Shown: positions 1 through 24,225, counted from the stretch's first letter. The stretch is DNA of 64,000 nt from Euleptes europaea (GCF_029931775.1 NC_079314.1:72965879-73029878), one strand, 5' to 3'. Made by a program: numbers and translations. Notes: generated by a model from the sequence alone, not told the origin.

Positions 1-82
1 CCCTGCTGGTTTCCCATCCCAGTACAAACTGGGGCTGACCCTGCTTAACTTTTTGAGATCTGACAAGGTCAGGAGTGAGAAG
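1..82 (-). repeat. 5S rRNA-derived SINE, partial, cut by the window edge
   Basis: The minus strand reads as the 5S-like head: AAGTTAAGCAGGGTCAGCCC, then a degraded GTACTGGGATGGGA. It continues off the left edge. Same family as the copy that follows. Confidence 0.6.
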
Positions 83-85
83 AGA

Positions 86-300
86 TGTGTATGTAAAGTG
101 CTGGCACAGCTGATTTATTGCAACCCAGTAGGGCTTTCAAAGCTAGAGACTAACAGAGGTGGCTTGCCGTTGCATTACTCCTTCATAGTGACCCTGGTAT
201 TCTTTGGTGGTCTCCCATCCAAGTACTAATCAGGGCCAACCCTGCTTAGCTTTTGAGGTCAGGCTAGCCTGGGCCATCCAGGTGAGGACAAGAAGAGATA
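86..300 (-). repeat. 5S rRNA-derived SINE (5S-Sauria type)
   Basis: On the minus strand the head carries the 5S internal promoter region (AGCTAAGCAGGGTTGGCCC, then TTAGTACTTGGATGGGAGACC), followed by the body with GCCACCTCTGTTAGTCTC and the 3' tail that this family shares with BovB. It looks full length but diverged from other copies in the window. Confidence 0.75.
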
Positions 301-11681
<11,381 letters not shown>

Positions 11682-13785
11682 ACTCTCATGAACATATCCT
11701 GAATAGACAAGCTATGACTGAAGGATTCCCTACAAGACACTTTGTAACTTTCAGATGGAGAGTTTATCTTACAACTTTTATGAAGGCATGAGAAATTTCT
11801 GGACAACTAAGACTGGACTACCTACAGCAGCTGCAGTCATTGCTGGCAGAGTAGACTAAAGAAATGGTGTTGTTTTGATAAATGCTCTTCTGTAACAGAA
11901 TACAATTCTCACCTGAATTATGAGTCACTACTTTTGAATATTTGATCTCAACTCATTCCCCACAGTCTGCCAAGTAAGGGAGTAGGAGGTGGGAAACCAA
12001 AGTTTATCTTTTGACAGCTTAGTACTTTATTCATAAACCCAGGGAATGGATCTCAGAATTTTGCATTTGCTGCATTGTTCTGCTGTAGTAGGATTCTGAA
12101 ATCTTGTATTTCTCTTACAGGAAGAGGGAAGCACTTGTGTGTTGGGGGTTTTCTGACTGTGCTTTTAAGAGGTATGTGGGAAGTGACCACATTTGAGTCT
12201 CAGGTGATAGACTTTCTAACAACAAAACATTTCTGTACAGTAAGGATACATTTCTTGTCAATGCTGGTTTTTGAAAGCATGTATGAAGTTTCTGTTGGCT
12301 GTAATCATACTAAATTATTGATCTCTAAGGATTAATTTATTGAATTTAAAGTATTGTGTTTAAAAAATAGATACTTATTTTGAACATGGTCACTGTCTAT
12401 AATTTATTTGCTTTGTTAGCTAAGGTTTTATGCTGGTATATTGAGCAAATGATGTTCTTTGCATTTTTTGAATGGTTCTTTTTTGTTTGTTTTTTATGTG
12501 TAGATAATGGTGGTGACTAAAGTGAATTTTCAGATTATCATGAAATGTGGTTCTTGATTGTGTATGTTAAATGGTCAATCTAGAACTAGGTTTCTATGGT
12601 TTGGGGAAGGATTATTTTTAGTCATGGCTATGGTTAACAGTTGCAATTCAGCAATTCATAACTCTTTTTACTATTTGCACTGGTGTAATTGGCAAGTTTA
12701 ATTATAAGAGCCAGAAAATACTCAATACCCTTTTTATTCATGTAGTTTTTTGTCTACGCTAGGCTTATTTTTCAAGATAAATTTGAGACGTTATTGTAGT
12801 TCCATGTATACTACAGAGGCTAACACTTGGCGTTAACAGTTAAAGAAGGAAACAGGCTTATACAATAAAGAGGATATGCTTGTAGAGGCTTAGATCTGTC
12901 AAGTGCAATTGGACCAGACCTGGAAGCCACATTTACCCATCCCCCCCACAGCCTTCAATGTATCTGCTAGTCGATGGGCCCTTGGGATCAACATGGGGAA
13001 CGAAGTGGGAGAGGGGATTGCCAGAAGTCACCCCTTCCCTTTCCGCTGGCAGAAATGTCTTCTGCCAGAGGAAATACAGTTAGGAAATCCGTTTTACGAT
13101 GGTTACAGCACGTTTAAACAGCTATGCAATTTGCCTATATCAAGAGCTAGTTATAAATCTAGCAAAGAGTTTCTGCTGACAAGTAATGTGGGCAATAGGG
13201 CTAAAATACAAAGCAAATTGCTAAACAATTTATAAATGTTGGTTATAAAGACAGTGCCTTGGAATGCATTATTTCCTGTGACCGACACTGTTTTGTTATG
13301 CTTAGAGACAGTTTGTATAGTATCATGTTACACTTGGTATATGATAAAGTAAATATGATAAAGCAAATAGAGAATACCAGGGCAACATGCAAATTTTACT
13401 AATATTGCATAGTTGCCAGCCTGAGAAGTTTATGGGAAGATGATAAAAGGAAAAATGAAAAGTGCATTTTGGTGACATAGGGTAAGTTGAGAGGAAATAG
13501 ATGGAACTAGAAATGAACTGACAGAATGTTGTTCCTCCATGCATGTTGTTGGGACAAAGAAACTATAAGAAAGTGAGAGCAAGTGATAAAGGGAGGGGAA
13601 AGCCAGGATAAACAGATTGATATATCAGTGTCATTCAGAACAGCAGGTAAGAAGGAATATATTTGCTTTGCGTTGGTGCCCTTGCTTTGAGATAATGGGG
13701 TAGTAGCTACCTCTATTGAAAATGTAGGTAAGTTTTTTTTATTAAAATAAGATCTTGTGTAATTTTATAAACGTGTTCAAATAAA
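11682..13785 (+). other. TMEM19: TMEM19 3' UTR, probable extent
   Basis: AT-rich sequence after the stop codon, free of recognisable repeats. AATAAA hexamers stand at 12864-12869 and 13780-13785 and either could be the poly(A) signal; I cannot choose without transcript data. The longer form would be about 2.1 kb. Short open frames here are chance. Confidence 0.45.
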
Positions 13786-15056
13786 TCTGACCACAATCAC
13801 ACTGAAAATCGTATTTTTTCCTAATGTATGCATAAGTCAGTCAAGGACACTTGCTTACAAAGTTTATTATGCTTTTCCCTTAAGCTCTGCTCTTCGTAGA
13901 TTCTAAGTCAAGCACAGCATTTCCCACACTGGTTTCTGCTGGGGAACAGGTCCAAAACTACCACTGTGGAACTTTACTGTGCAAGGTACCCACATTTGGT
14001 GAAGACGGATGTAGCTTTTTCTTTTTAGAAAGTAGTGAGCTCGGTTTGGAAGCAAATGTACCTTTGGTTTCAGAATCACCTCTTAAAAAACAGATTAGTA
14101 AGCTTGTATCATAGACCAGCTGTGCACATGGTTGATGCCATTAAGCAACCTCCCAATCCCCAAAGCAGTTTTGGGCTTTAAAAAATCCATTCTTAGCAAG
14201 GCAAGAAGTGAACAGGAAAACATGAGGTGGCTTAAACTGAAGAGCACTTTGTTTGGCAATGCTCATTTAACCTGTTCTACCTCCAGGTAGGTCTGCTCCT
14301 ATTCTCACAACATATGTGATGCACAGAAACCAAAAATAAGGACAGTTTGGTGACTTGTAACTAGTGTTCGTCAAATGGTAACTTTATACAGTCACACAAA
14401 CCCACCCACATTCCTCACAAGTGTCTCTTCTGTTGCATTAGTTTTTGGAAAGACGTGAGCAGGGAGGTGTCTCTCCAGCTCCTTGAGGTGGTGTGCTCTG
14501 CTTCTAGCCTAAGGATGGCTGGAGTCAATGCCAGAAAGAAACTCCAGTATTCCAGTGTGTGACTGCACAGATTACCACTCGAAGGACACTGGCTGCAGAA
14601 AAACAACCCCCCTTTATGTTTTTAGTTAACAAGCTACCTATATTTTTGGACCTAGATTTTGAGACTGAGATGGCATTGGTTGCCCAGGTGGTTGATAACC
14701 TCTTGAACTGGACAGGAGGTGTGTTCCGTTTTGCCAGAACTCTCAGTGATGGTTGGTACCATCAGCCATGTTATCTCTCAGGACTACCTGGTTGGGGCTT
14801 GGCGGCTCACTTTTGGGGTGGTTCTGATCTTACTTGGAGGGTAAGTCCAAGAAAATGGTGCTGGGAGACTGTTACATTATGCCTTTAAGCTGATGAGATC
14901 CTGCAGGGTTGTTTTATATGCTGTGTTTATTATCTGCATGAAACTGATGTGAAAGATAATCCAGAGACCTGGAGTACAGTATCATCAATAAGTGGATGAT
15001 GCCCAACTTTTTTTTTATTTCCAACACATTCCAGGGAGGCCATGGATATCCTAAAC
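13786..15056. other. Intergenic sequence downstream of TMEM19
   Basis: AT-rich DNA without a recognised gene or repeat. Open frames at 14415-14606 and 14559-14888 overlap on opposite strands and resemble nothing known to me. Confidence 0.4.
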
Positions 15057-15711
15057 CAGGGGTGGGGAATGTCAGGCCCTTCGTGGGTCCTGGCAGATCT
15101 CTAGCTCAGAAGGATCTAAGACTGTTGATCCACTCCCTCCCGCGGACAGGAATAGCCTCTATTCAGGGCGGATGTGAGTTTGTTTTGCCGAGAAAAGGAA
15201 CCTTTCCCCCCCCAGTCGGAAGAGTCGTTAGCTATGGAGATGCTAGGACCCAAGAAACTGTGTTAACCCTTTCCCACCTGGGTCGTGGAGAAACATATTC
15301 CCTCTGTACTACAAGAGGGTTGGGAGTGGAAGTGGCGACAATGGAGGGGTTAAAGGGAGCAGAGCCAGAATGCACGGGGGGGGGGGGGCAAGTTCTTAGC
15401 CAGTCTGTCCTCATTTCATCCCTGCAGGCAGAGGTAGTAGGAGCCGGCTGTAGAATCTGGCCCTGACCATGCGGAGCAGGAGCAACTCCAGTGTGCGGCT
15501 GGACGGCTACGCCTGGCTGGTGTCACCAGGTGGGCGAGTGTGCCACCAGTTGAATACTGCCAGCTTGCCCGCGCTGGGGGTGGTCATCTGGGGGTAGCTG
15601 CCTGCTTGGGGCTTGGTCGGCTAATTTTTAAGTTGATAATTTTGTATGGCTCGTGAATGATGTTATAAATATCCAAATGGCCCTTGGCGGAAAAAAGGTT
15701 CCCCACCCCTG
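15057..15711. mobile_element. Non-autonomous hAT transposon with 8-bp TSD
   Basis: Both ends read CAGGGGTGGGGAA inward (the right end on the minus strand). The flanks are TCCTAAAC (15049-15056) and TCCTAAAT (15712-15719), a 7/8 duplication. The 655-bp interior is GC-rich, includes a poly-G run near 15376-15388 and has no transposase-like frame. Confidence 0.87.
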
Positions 15712-18595
15712 TCCTAAATCCTCAGATCAGCAGTGGCTAGCCCACATCTAATCCAGCCTGAAACTTTTTCCAGACAATCTTGGAGGTGCGGTTGGTTGAT
15801 CAAATGACTGAGCCAGTGTTAGATGTTCAGCCTGTTATACATAAAGTTACACTTCAAGAATTAGATTGTCTTTGTGCAGAGAGTTCATATTTGTAATGTG
15901 AAAATGGTTCTAACTGGAGAAAGCATGCTTCCATTTATGCAAATAGGAATGCTGCAATTATAAAGTAGATCTGTTTTAAACCTGTAAGAGAAAGCTTGTG
16001 TGTGTGTCGGGATCTTTACAAAGTTTAGGCCAGCCAGGTTGGATTAAATGTGTCCTAATCTGGTTATCCACAGTTGGAAACAGAATGTCTGAATAGAGCC
16101 TTTTGGTCTCATCCTACCAGGTACTCTTACATTCTTAGCAGCACTCTTGTGTATTGCACGCCTGTTCTTGTTATATCTTGCCTCTGTTATTTCTCTCAGA
16201 AGGCCAGCATAGCTTCACAAATTCATTTGGGAGCCAATAAATCTACTGCCTAATTTTGAGCAGGCTGTTTCTATTCATCTCCTGTAGCTGTTATTGAATA
16301 GCATACCTTTTCGTCTGTGTTCCAATGGGTCAAAAAACAAAAAACAGGCCTGTGCTACTGTTCGACATGTGCAAAGTCTTATGCACTACTGAAATATATT
16401 GCTGCTATATCCTTGTTATGAATGTATTCAAACTGAAAAAGCAGTATTTTGTCTAAAGCTAAACTGGGTAGGCTGCTAGTACAATAGCAGCCTACCCAGC
16501 CTGTCACCTGTCTGTCTGCCGAGGCTGTAAATGCTAAATTCTCATTTTCACATCCTTATACATTTGGCATGGTTGTGTAGATCAGAGTAGGGCTGTGCAC
16601 TCAGATTTTAATTTTTTATTAATATTACACCAAAATATAGATATATTTAGATATGCTACACATGTTAGTTATCTGGCTTAGAGCTGAGGGAAGGAGTTGA
16701 TCCCTAGTGCGTTTGTGGGCTCTGAACTTCCATGACAAATAGGTGGTCTGGCCCAAACTGGATTGTCCTTTGTCCAAAAAAGATTAACTCTGTCAGGATA
16801 GTCCAATGTGGAATGTAATTGAATGGGTCAGTCTAATGTAAACCCCAAGGGGTCCAAGATCCCAGACACTCTGGGGGCACTCTTGAGCCCTAGTAATCTT
16901 TTAGGCTTTCTGTCACAGCCTCCTTTCCACTGTGCCACCTTAGGCTAAACATTTCATTCTTCTAGCTAGTCTGCCTGGCCTTTCCCCCCTGCAACATGAG
17001 CATTACTCATCTTGGAGAACTGCTGTCTGAGACAGCTAAACATTCTGGACCCAGGAAGGGTGGATAGCCAGAAAGGCATATCAAGAGATTATCTGCCCCC
17101 TTGCTGAAGTTCTGAAAATGCATTCTCAACAATGCTGACTGTTTGTATTTTCTCGGGGCTCCTAAGCTCCTGCTCTGCTTGCTCAGTTGTACTACTGTTG
17201 TCTGTATCTATTATGGCACTGCAATGCCAGCTGTAAAAACACATTTTTCTTTTTATTTCTTGGAATTTGAAACCTAATATATGAAAACAAGAAGAATAGC
17301 AGTGTTCTAAGTACAACATTAATAACAATAATTTAATAATCTTAAAATAAATATGGTTTCTTTCCACTCTTATTGCCTGTCTCACAGCAAATGGAAGTTA
17401 AATGTCTTTCAGCTACTTTTCCTGGAGGTTTTAGTACTTCTATTTATCTAGCATTTGAGGTTCCCAAGTGCCTGCTTTGTACTTATTCTGTGATTCTACT
17501 TGCTCTGTCTTTCTATGGAAATTTTACGATGAAATATAAGAAATAATACTTAAAGTAGAATGGAGTCCCTTGGCCCTTTTTGCCCTGCTGTCTGTCTTCC
17601 AGTTGGTGCAAGCAAAATGCCTGCCACTATCCCTAAGCCTGCTAGTCTGCCTTGGGGATGACATGTTTCAACCGTTGCCCTTTCTGTGGGCATCCTATAT
17701 ACTGTTTGGTTTTAAGGAGTGCTAAATGCTGTACTGCTCTTGTAAAAATATTTTTATGGACTTTACAACAATATTTGTTAAAGTTTGATGTATTTGCTTA
17801 AAATATTGATCACAGCAAAACAGTATTCACAAAAGAGATTCACAGAAAATACATATATACACAGGTATTACAGCTAACCATCAAATCATTGTAGGAAAAC
17901 CTCAATACTTTTGTAGCATATTATGTAACAGATTAAACAATCTGCAATAACAATAGTTGCAATAGCAAAAAATATTGTTTTAATATTTACATCATTGTCC
18001 AGCTCAAACAGTAAATAAAAGTTTTTCTCCCATTCAGAATCCATTCTCACAGTGATTCAGCTAAGGTGGCCAGAAAGAAACTGATCTCTGGGATTCTTGT
18101 TTAAAGGGATGTATAAAATGTAATGATCAACAATGTATGTAAATGAGAAGAATGCTTACTTTTAAAGAATAATACAATCATAGGGAGCCTACTGCTACCT
18201 GTCTCTGGGAGGTGCAGGAAAAAAACTGTCTGCTGTGGAACTTCCTACCTGTTGGTATGCCAAATGTGTCTCTTGGCCAGAATAGTAGCATACGGCATCC
18301 TTTCTGCAATCCTGCACAATTCTTCATCCAAATGAAGCAGTCTACCAGCTATGTATGGTGGTATATCATGAACATCTTCTGTGTCTGCTATCTTACTAGC
18401 ACTGGGTATGTGTGAGTGTTATCAAGAATTTGGCAAGCTGGCAGGCTGTGATCAACTTGCAGGCCTGTCTTGCCTGTGTGCTGTATTTGATTCTTGATCT
18501 AGGGCCATCTCCCTGGATACTTCCCTGCATCAGTTACATTCTTCAGCCTGCCTTCTTTGCAAGGTGTCCTCTGTTATGACTGTGCATACAATTAC
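15712..18595. other. Intergenic, mostly unannotated
   Basis: AT-rich DNA. Apart from a perfect 14-bp inverted repeat at 16464-16499 I recognise no gene, RNA or named repeat. Confidence 0.4.
16464..16499. repeat. Perfect 14-bp inverted repeat, 8-nt loop
   Basis: CTGGGTAGGCTGCT (16464-16477), an 8-nt spacer, then AGCAGCCTACCCAG (16486-16499). The stem is perfect and half GC. There is no T-run after it and no transposon end beside it. Confidence 0.9.
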
Positions 18596-18905
18596 AGTGA
18601 TATCTTGGGCCTTTTCTGTGGTGGGCCCAGTCCTTTGGAATGGCCTACTACAGGGAGTGCTGAGGGCATTTTCACTTACAGACTTTAGGAAGGCAAGTAA
18701 GAATCTTATTCTAGAAAGCATTTGGTAAAGAGTAAATTGTTTCAGAAAATTTGGCTGTGCTTGTTCTAAGTCTCTCTCTCTCTGCACATGCTAATTCTGT
18801 ATGCTTTTATATGCAATTTTTGTCCTTTAAACTTGTTAATTGTGTTCTAGCAACCTGCTGCAGCAGGTCCAAGGAGATAAGGAAGGATATTTTAAAAAAT
18901 AAATT
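18596..18905 (+). mobile_element. LINE 3'-end fragment (L2/CR1-like)
   Basis: One frame reads AFSVVGPVLWNGLLQGVLRA and then TDFRKASKNLIL. This is the end-of-ORF2 pattern (GP-x-LWN, FR-K-LK) of L2/CR1-type LINEs. An A-rich AT tail follows near 18890. Subfamily not determined. Confidence 0.6.
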
Positions 18906-18974
18906 GTAAGTATAAAAATGGGAAAATATTTCTAGAGGAGATGTGTTTGATTATCAGTGACTACTGCTGAATGC

Positions 18975-19285
18975 CATGGGACAAAATTATTTAATTTAAA
19001 ACATTTATTAGCTGCCTTTCTCCCTTGCAGACCTCAAGATGGCTTAGAATATTAATAAAATGTTATTAGAACACAATAAATACAGCCCATAAAAATCATA
19101 GGTTTAAACACTCCAGTTAGGCCTGCCAATAATAAAAGTGAAATCAATCGAAATGCAGTCCTAAATAAAACAGTCTTCAGCTGCCTCCTGGTGATCGACA
19201 GTGAGGGGCCCAGAAGCACCTCCCTGGGGAGGGTGTACCTTAACAAAGTGACGATGGTATTTTTCCTCAGGCCCACGTTCTTTTC
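18975..19285 (-). mobile_element. LINE 3'-end fragment (L2/CR1-like), antisense
   Basis: The minus strand reads RYTLPREVLLGPSLSITRRQ and LKTVLFRTAFRLI, then a 3' UTR ending AGAAAGGCAGCTAATAAATG. Typical of the C-terminus and 3' end of L2/CR1-type elements in reptiles. Confidence 0.6.
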
Positions 19286-19294
19286 AGAGGCCCT

Positions 19295-19500
19295 ACAGTG
19301 TGTGATATAGTTAGAGTGTCAGACTAGGACTGGGAGACCCAGGTTCAGAAGCCATGCTCTGCTATGGAAGCTGGCTGTGTGACCTTGGACTAGTCACACA
19401 TTCTCAGTTTAACCATAAAATGGAAGGGAGCAGAACAACGTAAGCTGCTTTGGGGCCCACTAGGGAGAAAGGCCGGGTATAAATGAAGTAAATAAATAAA
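19295..19500 (+). repeat. tRNA-headed CORE/MIR-type squamate SINE
   Basis: Same family as 10914-11140. Recognisable boxes are GGAAGCTGGCTGTGTGACCT, AGTCACACATTCTCAG and GTAAGCTGCTTTGGGGCCC, ending in an AAATAAATAAATG tail. The middle of the core is shortened. Confidence 0.7.
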
Positions 19501-19537
19501 TGTACAGACTCTCTCATAGTTCTGGCACAGTGTAGAT

Positions 19538-20090
19538 CAGGTGTCCCCAACATGGTGCATGTGGGCACCATGGCACCTGCCGACACCTTTTTTTGTACCT
19601 GGCAAGTGTTTTTTTAAGAAATGGGTAGGGCCAGTTAGGGCTTTTGCTCAACAAGGCTTCTGATTGACTATTGGGGATTTTATTGGCTGTGCAGATTTGT
19701 TAAAATGTTGATTTTGCTAGCACAGCACGAGGATCGACACTGTGTTACTGACGTTAAGCAGTGGCAACAATTTTGTTGCTGGCTCAGCCTCCTGTGGGAG
19801 CCATTTTGTTGCTGTGGCCACCATGCCTTGTAGGGTTGCCAACATCCAGGTTGTGGCTGGAGATCTCCCGCTATTACAACTGATCCCCAGGTGATAGAAT
19901 TTAGTTCCCCTGCAGAAAATGGCCGCTTTGGCCACTTGACTCTATGGCATTGAAGTCCCTCCCCAAACCCCACCCTCCTCAGGCTCCACCCCCAGAATCT
20001 CCAGATAATTCCCAACCCAGAGCTGGCAACCTTAATGCCTTGTCAGAATCCCAAATGGGTCCTCAGGCTCAAAAAGGTTGGAGACCCCTG
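19538..20090. mobile_element. hAT transposon carrying a nested hAT-like MITE
   Basis: Ends CAGGTGTCCCCAAC and, on the minus strand, CAGGGGTCTCCAAC. The flanks GTGTAGAT (19530-19537) and GTGTAAAT (20091-20098) are a 7/8 duplication. After removing the 204-bp nested element and one copy of its duplication, the host element is about 340 bp, so it is non-autonomous. Confidence 0.87.
19831..20034. mobile_element. hAT-like MITE, TAGGGTTGCC family, nested
   Basis: Begins TAGGGTTGCCAAC and ends GCTGGCAACCTTA. The exact 8-bp duplication ATGCCTTG stands at 19823-19830 and 20035-20042. The interior shares CTCTATGGCATTGAAGTCCC with the copies at 8750-8926 (inverted) and, more weakly, 42735-42857. Younger than the hAT element it sits in. 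Confidence 0.88.
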
Positions 20091-20098
20091 GTGTAAAT

Positions 20099-21934
20099 GG
20101 TAGGGAAATACTGTAACATAGGTCAGAGTGAATCTTGTAAATAAAAGTTTTTTCTTTTTCTCCTCAATGTTTATAAGACCTAAACAGCTGACGCAGAATT
20201 TACTGCAGGTTCCAACTAGGGTTTCCCAATGATGTACTCCAAACAAAACAGCCGTTAAAGTAATCCTTTATTAGAAGCTTGAGCTGAGAAGTTCACCTAG
20301 TCTAAGTAGTAACTTGAAGCCAGGGAAATTCTGCTAAGCTCATTATGCAAACAACTTTGATAGTTTTAATGACATCACAGCATTACTAGGGAAGAACTAG
20401 AAAAGAAAAATTATCCCGTCCAATTAGACTTAAGCAAGTATTGACATAGTCATGCGGCTTAAAAATCTAGCTTCCTGAAATTGCAGGGAGGGTTAGTCAA
20501 AATTCTACTCTGAACCCCGTTATCAGCACTCAAGGACAGATGCCTTGTCTGCTTTGACAATTAGTCTTTTTAGAATTGCAAAGCCTTGTTAGAGTACAAA
20601 GGTTTGTTTTTAGCCAGAGAGGCACCCTGCAGCAAATAAAGATGGCTTCACTTATGCTAACTTAAAATTCACTCACAAAGCTTTGGTAAGCCTCCTAAGA
20701 ACAACTTTCCTCAAGCAGCCAGTTTAATCACCATGCACAACATTTTCATTGTAAAATCTAATGGCTGTGCTAATCTTACAGATATTATATTGCAATGCAC
20801 ATTGCCTAACTGAGGTGTTGTTTTCACTTGCTGCCTATTTTTAATTCCATAATTAAGGGTTTCATGTTACACTTAGAAATGTCTTTGAGCATTGCTGACG
20901 TGTGATTTTACATTCTGTTCTCCACCTTCTTAAAGCAGTTCATCCAGACCAGCAACAATCATCTTAGATTATGCAGCAAAGATTTTCTCCATCCCCCTCA
21001 TTCTGAGTACTGCTGCTTAAAGAAGAACCTGTGGCGGTTACAAGCTTGCAGAACTTCAAAAAGAACTTGACAGTTTGTTTACTGGCTGTCCAATCTCTGT
21101 ATATAGGGCAGCCATCATTGGAGGCAATAAAGCTTTTTCTTTTTTCTTTTTTGGTTTTAGATGGTGGCCCTAACTTCACAGTCACTGTTAATGAGTCTGC
21201 CTTGCATCCTGGCAAATCAAATGTGTCATCTGCCAGGAGTTCACGTTTGAAAATTCCCAGGTGCATGGGGGCCTGATTAAGATTAGGACTGTGATGGGCA
21301 GTGGGAAGGGCTTAAAACTCCCCCAATGCTATTTTTGTGATATGAAACAGCTCCAGGGAGCTGCTATTTGGCCCCCCTGGGAAAAATTATGAGCTACATG
21401 TAAGTTTCCACAATAGTGCAAATCATGGCTCCCCAGGCCATTTCAGAGTAGGAAAATGGCACCTGGGGGTGGAGAAGAAAGGTTTAAGCCATCTCTTTCT
21501 GCATACCACATTCCTGATCTGAACAAGGACCCATGTGCTTGGAAACTAAGGTTTGATAGACCTGTAAACAGTGTAACATGGAGTTATGCCCTTTATTGTC
21601 CTCAAGTGCGGACGTGATATTTCTAACTCCATCAACACTACCTCTGTCTGCTACTTCAGGGCAAGAACGGCAGTGTAGAATCCCGCTGTAGCAATGTTTT
21701 TGTTGACATGTGGTCTACATGGTCCCATTGATCTTTTCTTTAGTAGTATAGATTTGCAGGAGACCTAGCATAGATTGAGAACTGGTGCACCATATGGAGG
21801 GTAACACAAAAACATGCCATTGTACATAAATATTATGTAAAAATTGTTGCCTTCCTCTACAGTGAGCAGAACGGGATCTTAATTCTGCTGTTATCAATCA
21901 TTCGGAAAAGCATTGTTTTGAACAGAACTGTTCA
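20099..21934. other. Intergenic spacer before the DIRS element
   Basis: AT-rich. I recognise no coding or RNA gene. Around 20250-20280 is CCTTTATTAGAAGCTTGAG, partly shared with 28185-28205 (TTTTATTAGAAGCTGG), which may be the end of an unidentified repeat. Confidence 0.35.
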
Positions 21935-22109
21935 TCTTCGGTCTTCTGTGCAGTCCCACATCGGGACTGCGCACGCGCAGGCCAGCCATCGGGAAGATTT
22001 CTCATAGCTTCTATATGGTAGATAGGGGGCGCCGCTTCCTTCACACATGCGCCAACTTTCCTGCCCAAGCGGCGTGACGTTGGAGGGCGGCGCCCCCTGA
22101 CCCTCAGTT
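21935..22109 (+). repeat. DIRS left inverted terminal repeat
   Basis: Contains TCTTCTGTGCAGTCCCACAT, GGCCAGCCATCGGGAAGATT and GATAGGGGGCGCCGCTTCCT, all present in inverted order in the right repeat. It ends near CCCTCAGTT, just before the gag-like frame's leader. Confidence 0.88.
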
Positions 22110-22199
22110 CTTTTTCTGCCGCCTTTGGGAAAGTTTCTTCTCAGCTTCGTTCTTCTATTATCGTGAATCTTAAGAAAAAGTATTTTGTTAGCTGCGGCC

Positions 22200-23816
22200 A
22201 TGGCGCAAGCCGCTCAGACGGCGCTTTTCAAGAAGTGCACGCAATGTGGGAGCAAAATGTCTAAAACTGATGATCATGCCCTTTGCGTGCTGTGCTTGGG
22301 AGAGGCCCATAAGGTGGGCTCCTGTAAGATCTGTTTACAGTTCACGCCTACTGCCTGTTCGAGCAGGGCTGCGCACCTACAATCGGCGCTCTACAAAAAA
22401 GCCTTATGTTCCGATTTGCCGACTTCGTCTAAATCAGTCGCGTGGGAACATGTCCCCCGGTCTGAGTCGGTCAGTTCCATACGCTCGGACCTGGCGTTGG
22501 ATTCGACAAAGAAGCGCCCTTCGTCACCGGGAGTTAAGGAGAAGAGGGCTTCCTCGGAGCCGATACATAAGAAGGCGAAGGCTAAGTCTAAACATACCAA
22601 GAGCCATCGCGAAAAGAAAGCAAAGGCTAAGCAGTCAGTGCCAAAGCCTTCGGATCCGACGGGATTGGAGCCGGTGTCGGTTGAAAGGCTGTGTACCCCT
22701 CCTCCACCGCATACTCCCTCACCTCTCATCGGATTGGAGTCGGAATCGGAGTTAGATCTCCCGGACTTATCGTTGGGTGATTATATTGGTTTGAGACCGA
22801 CCACTGCCCCGGACATCTCGGTTCCGACGCAGTTAACCCCTTCAATGCCTGGTCCATCGCTTCCGACGCAACAATTCCAAGTGCCACAGCAGTGGTGGGG
22901 ACCACAGTGGCCATCTCAGCCTCCACAATCACAATGGCCCAATTATCCTATGTACATGTGGTACCCACCTCCGCAGCAACCGTCCTCGTGGCCAACTCTG
23001 CCTTCCCAACCTGTCAACCAGCCTCCTTCTCGACCACTTAAGGAAGCCCAATTTTCAGCTCATGAGACCGACACTGAATCTGAGCATGGTTCTCAAACAT
23101 ATTACTCTGAGCTGGGTTCGGAAGCCGCTTCGGATCTCTCCCCAGATGATACCGTTGGAACTTCTGCCTCATCATCCCCTTCAGATGATTACCAGTCGTT
23201 TGCTGAACAGATGTCAAGGATGGCTAAGTCACTAGACATATCTATCCAACCGACCAATCCAAAGCCTAAGGAAAAGATATTGTCGGCTTTATATTCTGAA
23301 TCCCCATCGGCTGTTGCTTTTCCCATCTTAACTGATTTTATGGACATGGCAAAGAAGATTTGGGAAAAGCCTTCATCTAGCCCCTGTACTGCAAGGAAGG
23401 TGGAGAATCTTTACAGGGTTCAGCCGACCGACTGTGAATTCCTCTTTTCGCACCCGGCTCCATCATCACTGATTGCCTCTGAGGTCCAATCCAAACACCG
23501 GCAGGGTGGTCATTCTGCACCTGTGGACAAGGATAGCCACAAAATTGATGCTCTTAGTAGGAAGGCCTACTCTGCGGACGCCATAGGATTTCGTATTGCG
23601 AATTATCAGGCGATTATGGCTGCATATCAGCTTTTCTTATGGAAAAGGATGTCTGATTTTATTGAATTATTGCCCGAGGAGGAGAGGTCTCTTGCCAAAG
23701 TGGTTGCATCTGAGGGTTCTAAGTTGGCAAAGCATCAAATGAACGCTGGACGCCACGCTGCTGATTGTTCGGCCAGGGGTATGGCGGCTGCCATCTCCTT
23801 ACGTCGCTTTTCATAA
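22200..23816 (+). pseudogene. DIRS gag-like region
   Basis: Long frame starting at the ATG in GCGGCCATGGCG. The N-terminus has paired cysteines (CTQC, CVLC and C-K-I-C spacing) suggesting zinc binding; then comes a serine/lysine-rich and a proline/glutamine-rich middle, and a C-terminal helical block. This is the layout of the first frame in vertebrate DIRS elements. Part of the fossil element, not a host gene. Confidence 0.75.
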
Positions 23817-24225
23817 TTACGGTCCACAAATCTAGCACTGGATACTAAACAAAAGATTGAGGACTTACCTTTCGGCGTGCAAATGCTCTTTGCTGCCTCC
23901 ACTGATGAGACGTTGGAACTCCTGTGGAAGCAGAAACAAACAGCTAAGTACATGGGCGTCTCTGCCCCCCCCCCTCAGTACCCTACTATAGGAATTGTTT
24001 TCCTTATAAGGATCGATACCAACAGCCCCGATTCCAGAAACAAGGCTCCTCTACATCCTATGGGCAGCAGCAGCAGCAGCAACGCCCCTACCAAGCTTTT
24101 CAATCCTCCAATATAGACGGAGGCCTTATAGGAATCGCTCTAATCAACAGCGCACTCAATCTCCTCAGAAGCAGAGCTCTAAACCGGCCTTCTGACTGGG
24201 GGATGTTAGCCTACAAGGGAATGTT

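Noticed and set aside
20150-20920. Possible solo LTR suggested by a reverse AATAAA near 20260 and a partial match at 28190
   Set aside because: No matching TG...CA ends, target duplication or primer-binding site could be seen, so no family could be assigned.
22185-23816. 543-codon open frame as a possible novel host protein
   Set aside because: It lies directly inside the DIRS inverted repeats and precedes the element's reverse transcriptase; its composition fits a DIRS gag-like protein.
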